Positions 60,831 to 64,000 of a DNA stretch of 64,000 bases are shown one piece after another. The notes under the pieces were generated by a model. That model worked only from the letters and a program-made list of their open reading frames with translations, was not told the DNA's origin and made no database searches. The first letter of the stretch is position 1, and the number at the start of each line of letters is the position of its first letter. Source of the DNA: Chitinophaga pendula (GTDB lineage: Bacteria; Bacteroidota; Bacteroidia; Chitinophagales; Chitinophagaceae); NCBI RefSeq assembly GCF_020386615.1, contig NZ_CP077769.1, forward strand, positions 2,914,001 through 2,978,000, written 5' to 3'. A program made the position numbers and the translations under genes.

Positions 60831-61925
60831 TTATTGGTTGATAAATATTTCCTGTTCTTCTACCCTATAGTGGAAGGGTGTTGTGAATTGTAATGCGTTC
60901 AATATTTCCGTTATTGTTTCTTTTTCGAATTTGCCGGTGAACCGGTATTGCAACAGTTGTTTGTTTTCGAAGTGTATTTTGACTCCGAACCATCTTTCCA
61001 GTTTGGCAGCGATCTCGTTGAAGCCATCATTTTCGAATACGAGGTAGTTATCGCGCCAGGCGGTTTCGGCGACGAGGCTATCTACCGGGTTGACGGTGAG
61101 CGGTTCGACCTGGTATACTGGTATTGGTTTCTTTTGTCCCACTTCGGCTACTGTTGTTGCGGTCGTGTTAATATATTCTTTATTTGGTATAACGAGTTTT
61201 TGGCTTGGCATTAGTACAATGCGTTGTTGTTGTTCGCCTTTGATCAAAATTTCTACTGCGCCACTTACCAGGGATGTTTCGATGGTTTTATCTTCCGGGT
61301 AAGCTTTGATATTGAAGGAAGTGCCCAGTACTCTCACTTCGATGTTATTGGTATGTATGATAAAAGGTTGTGAAGGTTCTTTAGCTACATCAAAGAATGC
61401 TTCTCCTATTAAGGTGACTTCTCTATTTTTTTCTCCTTTCCAGGATTGTTTGTACGAGATGTGGCTTCCCCCGTTGAGCCATACGATGGTGCCATCTGGC
61501 AGGACGGCTTTAGTTTTTGATCCATTCAAGGTGGACAGTTGTCTTTCCTGCGCGATGGCGGGCGGTGTACTGTCGTGTTGACGAAACAGGTACGAGCTGC
61601 CGGCGGCGAGTAATGCGACTGCTGCTCCTATGATGAGCAGTGGTATTTTCCGGCGAGCCGGTGTTATTGCTGGCGGTATGGTGGTACCTGATTCTTTAAA
61701 GTCGTGGGGAAATAGTGTTTCCATCCGGTGCATGTGACGTGACAGCGCCTGGGTGGTATGGACGTCTATTTCCTTTTTTTTATGCTCTACGGGTTCTATG
61801 AGGGAGATCCTGTATCGCAATGCGGCATCCTGCTTTAGCAATTCTTCCAATTCCCGCAACTCATCCAGTGTGGCTTCTCCACCTATTTTCCGGCCTATTA
61901 GCCACCAGATTCTTTCTTGTTCCAT
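60831..61925 (-). CDS. FecR-family anti-sigma factor
   Basis: The 364-aa protein has a cytoplasmic helical N-terminus (MEQERIWWLIGRKIGGEATLDELRELEELL), one transmembrane helix at about 94-114 (IPLLIIGAAVALLAAGSSYLF), a FecR domain (STLNGSKTKAVLPDGTIVWLNGGSHISY, EVTLIGEAFFDVAKEPSQPFIIHT, VLGTSFNIKAYPED) and a C-terminal STN-interacting domain (FNEIAAKLERWFGVKIHFENK). It passes the SusC occupancy signal to the ECF sigma factor encoded 194 bp upstream. The gap between them carries the 11-bp repeat array. Confidence 0.95.
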   Translation of the reverse strand: MEQERIWWLIGRKIGGEATLDELRELEELLKQDAALRYRISLIEPVEHKKKEIDVHTTQALSRHMHRMETLFPHDFKESGTTIPPAITPARRKIPLLIIGAAVALLAAGSSYLFRQHDSTPPAIAQERQLSTLNGSKTKAVLPDGTIVWLNGGSHISYKQSWKGEKNREVTLIGEAFFDVAKEPSQPFIIHTNNIEVRVLGTSFNIKAYPEDKTIETSLVSGAVEILIKGEQQQRIVLMPSQKLVIPNKEYINTTATTVAEVGQKKPIPVYQVEPLTVNPVDSLVAETAWRDNYLVFENDGFNEIAAKLERWFGVKIHFENKQLLQYRFTGKFEKETITEILNALQFTTPFHYRVEEQEIFINQ

Positions 61926-62022
61926 GGAATTTACAGCTGCTTGTTATAGTTAGGACAATGTTTTTTGGATCTTCTACTACTATGTTTTAATTTTTTTTTT
62001 GCGGGTGATTTAGGGGGGATGG

Positions 62023-62055
62023 TTATAGGAATGCTATAGGTTAATTATACGAATG
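62023..62055. repeat. three tandem 11-bp units, inverted copy
   Basis: On the minus strand three head-to-tail 11-mers read CATTCGTATAA, TTAACCTATAG and CATTCCTATAA. They match the consensus of the array at 29439-29493, 33 kb away. They lie between the ECF sigma gene and fecR, within their presumed shared transcript, about 98 bp before the fecR start. Confidence 0.75.
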
Positions 62056-62118
62056 ATACAGGAGAGGTGGACGTGATGCCAAGAGTGGCCATGGGAGTGC
62101 ATTTGCCGGTAGGCACAT

Positions 62119-62682
62119 TTACAACTTATTAATAGTCAACGTCATGCATTTCACAATATGTTTGGTTGCATGTGCCATATGGACATCGATAGTATTGACA
62201 GAGATATCGAGTATCTGGGCGACTTCTTTGTAGCGGAGGCCATCTTCGCGGATTAGTTTATAGATTAATTTGCGTTTTGGGGAGAGGCTGTTGACGGCGA
62301 TTTGGAGTTTGCGCATCATTTCGCGGGAGATGAGGAGTTCTTCCGGGGAGATATCGGAGAGAGATACTTCGACGGTGAGGTCATCGAGGCTGAAATGTTT
62401 GGTTTTTTGTTCGCGGGCGAGATAGTTGAGGGCGGTGTTTTTGGTGGAGACGTAGAGGTATACTTTGATGTTAGCAATGTTGAGGAGGCGTTCGCGGTTT
62501 TTCCAGACGTTCACAAAAACGTCGGAGGCCACTTCTTCGGCAGACTCTTTGTTTCTAAGGATGGAATCTGCGAATTGGCTGAGTGGTTTGTAGAAGGTAC
62601 GGAACAGCTCCTTATAGGCATTTTGGTCTGCCAAGGTAGCGATCCTTTCTATTAGTAATTGTGTATAGGCTGTGTCCCCCAC
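62119..62682 (-). CDS. ECF sigma factor of the FecR/SusCD unit
   Basis: The 187-aa protein has sigma region 2 (AYKELFRTFYKPLSQFADSILRNKESAEEVASDVFVNVWKNRE) and region 4 (LSPKRKLIYKLIREDGLRYKEVAQILDISVNTIDVHMAHATKHI). It is of the Bacteroidota FecI-like type. It is co-directional with FecR, SusC and SusD and is expected to activate the SusC/SusD genes when ligand is bound. The extra FecR-SusC spacing suggests a separate sigma-dependent promoter ahead of susC. Confidence 0.93.
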   Translation of the reverse strand: MGDTAYTQLLIERIATLADQNAYKELFRTFYKPLSQFADSILRNKESAEEVASDVFVNVWKNRERLLNIANIKVYLYVSTKNTALNYLAREQKTKHFSLDDLTVEVSLSDISPEELLISREMMRKLQIAVNSLSPKRKLIYKLIREDGLRYKEVAQILDISVNTIDVHMAHATKHIVKCMTLTINKL

Positions 62683-62798
62683 TCTGCAGGTTTAGGTTCA
62701 TAAACTGTTCGAGATAAAAATACTAGGTAAAAGTAAAATTTCCAAGCATCGTATTGCGGCGATGTTTAATAAACCATAAGATTATATATATTGGGGTC

Positions 62799-63128
62799 AT
62801 GCGTACCATTCTTTTGTTATTAGTATCGAATACGTTTATGACGTTTGCCTGGTATGGGCATTTGAAGTATCAGGGGACGGCTTTATGGAAGGTGATCCTG
62901 ATCAGTTGGGGGATTGCATTTTTTGAATACTGTTTTATGGTACCGGCGAACCGTTATGGGGCACAGGAGGGGTTTAGCGGGTTTCAGTTGAAGACGATAC
63001 AGGAGGTGGTGACGCTGACGGTATTTGCGTTGTTTGCGATCTTTTATTTGAAGGAGCCATTACGTTGGAACTACCTGGTATCGTTTGCCTGTATATTGGC
63101 GGCGGTATATTTTATGTTCAAGAAATAG
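62799..63128 (+). CDS. DMT-family small membrane protein (DUF486)
   Basis: From ATG 62799 the 109-aa protein has four helices: TILLLLVSNTFMTFAWYGHL, WKVILISWGIAFFEYCFMVP, LKTIQEVVTLTVFALFAIFYL and LVSFACILAAVYFMF. The NRYGAQEGFSGFQLK loop is characteristic of the DUF486 branch of the drug/metabolite transporter superfamily. The length is right for the family. The substrate is unknown. An upstream in-frame start at 62754 adds MRRCLINHKIIYIGV and is less likely. Confidence 0.88.
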   Translation: MRTILLLLVSNTFMTFAWYGHLKYQGTALWKVILISWGIAFFEYCFMVPANRYGAQEGFSGFQLKTIQEVVTLTVFALFAIFYLKEPLRWNYLVSFACILAAVYFMFKK

Positions 63129-63153
63129 CGGAGGGGCTGTTGTTTTGGCAAAT

Positions 63154-63190
63154 AAAAAGCCGGCAGTACGGGGGTACTAACCGGCCTTTT
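63154..63190. terminator. terminator between the DUF486 gene and the small secreted protein
   Basis: AAAAGCCGG and CCGGCCTTTT form a stem with one bulge, topped by AGTAC/GTACT, between convergent genes. A and T tracts flank it, so it may act in both directions. Confidence 0.7.
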
Positions 63191-63252
63191 GTAGGTCCAA
63201 CTTTTTCTATCATGCCTAGAGAAAAGCTATTTTATCTGCGGGTGCAGGGTAT

Positions 63253-63570
63253 TTATTTTTCCAACCTTATTTCACCCAGGTCGGTGGCTTTGCCATCTTC
63301 TACCTTTACTTCCTGCAGGGTTGCATCTTTGTAGGGATCTTTACCATCAACGATGACGGTGTAGGTACCTGCTTTTGCATTCTGGAGGTTAAAGGCTCCA
63401 TCTGTTACTACTGTTTTGAGGGTATCTGTACCCTGTATGGCCCATACTTCCTGGGCGCCTTCAGCCGGTGTTACTTTACCGCTGATGCTTCCACCTTCTG
63501 CACCTTTGAATGCGAAAGTTCCAAATGCCAATGCGGCTAGTGCCAGCATACCGATTCTCGTCTTTTTCAT
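63253..63570 (-). CDS. small secreted carboxypeptidase-regulatory-like protein
   Basis: The 105-aa protein has a signal peptide (IGMLALAALAFGTFAFKG) and one beta-sandwich repeat of the CarboxypepD_reg type (GGSISGKVTPAEGAQEVWAIQGTDTLKTVVTDGAFNL, KAGTYTVIVDGKDPYKDATLQEVKVEDG). It is expected to be periplasmic or surface-located. Stand-alone proteins of this type are common in Bacteroidota; a binding or structural role is inferred. Confidence 0.8.
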   Translation of the reverse strand: MKKTRIGMLALAALAFGTFAFKGAEGGSISGKVTPAEGAQEVWAIQGTDTLKTVVTDGAFNLQNAKAGTYTVIVDGKDPYKDATLQEVKVEDGKATDLGEIRLEK

Positions 63571-63952
63571 GGCGTTGACTTTTAGGTTTTTGTAATAAAG
63601 ATTACGTATAATAATTGTTGTGACTTTTTAATGGTGCCTGTTAAGCAGGCATTTGTATTGTCCCTTTACTAACTATACATCAGGTTGGTGGGTTACCATT
63701 AGCCGGTAGGTGTAAAAAGTGCGGCTTTAACTTTTTTTTAAGAAAAAAGGGGATTCTTTGTGATATCTGTAAGTTTTTGTGGGTATAACACTAATGTGGC
63801 ATCTTACTTGCTGCAAGATCGTGCTACGGTTGATAAATAATGGGCCTATTAATGATAATAATTTAAATTTGCCCAATTGTGATCTGCAAGCCCATAGCCC
63901 ACTGGAAGTCAAAATAACGATCAGAACCTATTAAATAAAAGCCAAAGAAAGG
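63571..63952. other. gap before the last gene
   Basis: 382 bp, AT-rich, without a plausible complete gene. It has a plus-strand -7 element (TAAATTTG, 63864-63871) that could drive the gene starting at 63953. The other side should hold the promoter of the small secreted protein. Confidence 0.5.
63864..63871 (+). promoter_or_regulatory. -7 element of the gene leaving the window
   Basis: TAAATTTG matches the Bacteroidota -7 consensus about 82 bp ahead of the ATG at 63953. No -33 TTG is found at the usual spacing. Confidence 0.5.
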
Positions 63953-64000
63953 ATGTTGCCGCTTAGTAATACAGAAATTGTGCAGGGTATCCGTAACAGG
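63953..64000 (+). CDS. partial gene, possibly an ECF sigma factor
   Basis: ATG 63953 with AAAGAAAGG just ahead opens MLPLSNTEIVQGIRNR, the first 16 codons before the window ends. The EIVQGIRNR pattern resembles the start of many Bacteroidota ECF sigma factors, but 16 residues are too few to be sure. Confidence 0.45.
   Translation, partial: MLPLSNTEIVQGIRNR

Noticed and set aside
63727..63912. 61-codon minus-strand frame near the window end
   Set aside because: It overlaps the probable promoter of the last gene, has no family features and no supporting start context.

Overview
The window looks like a chromosomal segment of a Bacteroidota bacterium, most likely a Chitinophaga-like member of the Chitinophagaceae. 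The evidence is two SusC/SusD pairs (one with its ECF sigma factor and FecR), a type IX secretion C-terminal sorting domain, Bacteroidota-type -7 promoter elements (TAnnTTTG), weak Shine-Dalgarno sites, and families largely restricted to the phylum (DUF4252, DUF1599, DUF2911). No rRNA, tRNA, CRISPR array, prophage or IS element was seen.

Layout. 1-4825: core genes on the minus strand (EVE protein, LutA-like Fe-S protein, ribH, a TPR membrane protein, pdhA), then recF on the plus strand. 4826-15432: a polymorphic-toxin (Rhs) island on the minus strand. It encodes a 1054-aa secreted partner protein, a large Rhs protein ending in a lipase-like toxin tail, and a 3-TM immunity candidate. Behind these lies a graveyard of broken toxin, immunity and P-loop ATPase genes, including a 420-bp duplication. 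The island sits between recF and a DciA/DUF721 gene, which often lie close together in this phylum. 16010-26829: ordinary metabolic and regulatory genes: YciI-like, DciA-like, a sigma/anti-sigma/DUF4252 operon, an ABC permease, a DoxX-type protein, DUF1599, folP, cdaA, a DCC oxidoreductase, an FKBP lipoprotein, a DHH phosphoesterase and ndk.

27084-36561: secreted proteins (a multidomain T9SS metalloprotease, an erythromycin-esterase-like protein and two paralogous Cys-rich lipoproteins) and pyruvate carboxylase. 36857-50262: xerD, a SusC/SusD pair with a LacI-type operator candidate upstream, a small peptide with a lanthipeptide-like leader, a TPM-domain protein, a Tat-exported threonine-aldolase homologue, and an operon of a small acidic protein, a 7-TM protein, a histidine kinase and a response regulator. 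50282-64000: DUF2911 protein; a PIG-L deacetylase with two tiny membrane proteins and a sodium/solute symporter; the sigma-FecR-SusC(STN)-SusD regulatory and uptake unit; small proteins; and the first codons of a gene leaving the window.

How the genes work together. The sigma (62119-62682), FecR (60831-61925), SusC with STN domain (57342-60644) and SusD (55866-57311) form a classic trans-envelope signalling and uptake unit. The deacetylase and symporter just downstream could process and import its substrate. CdaA and the DHH phosphoesterase are candidates for making c-di-AMP and for degrading its linear breakdown products. The points most worth a second look are the shared-lesion ATPase pseudogenes and the modular toxin remains, an 11-bp tandem repeat family found at two distant intergenic sites, the orphan RiPP-like peptide, and the pair of Cys-rich lipoproteins, one carrying an added beta-trefoil.
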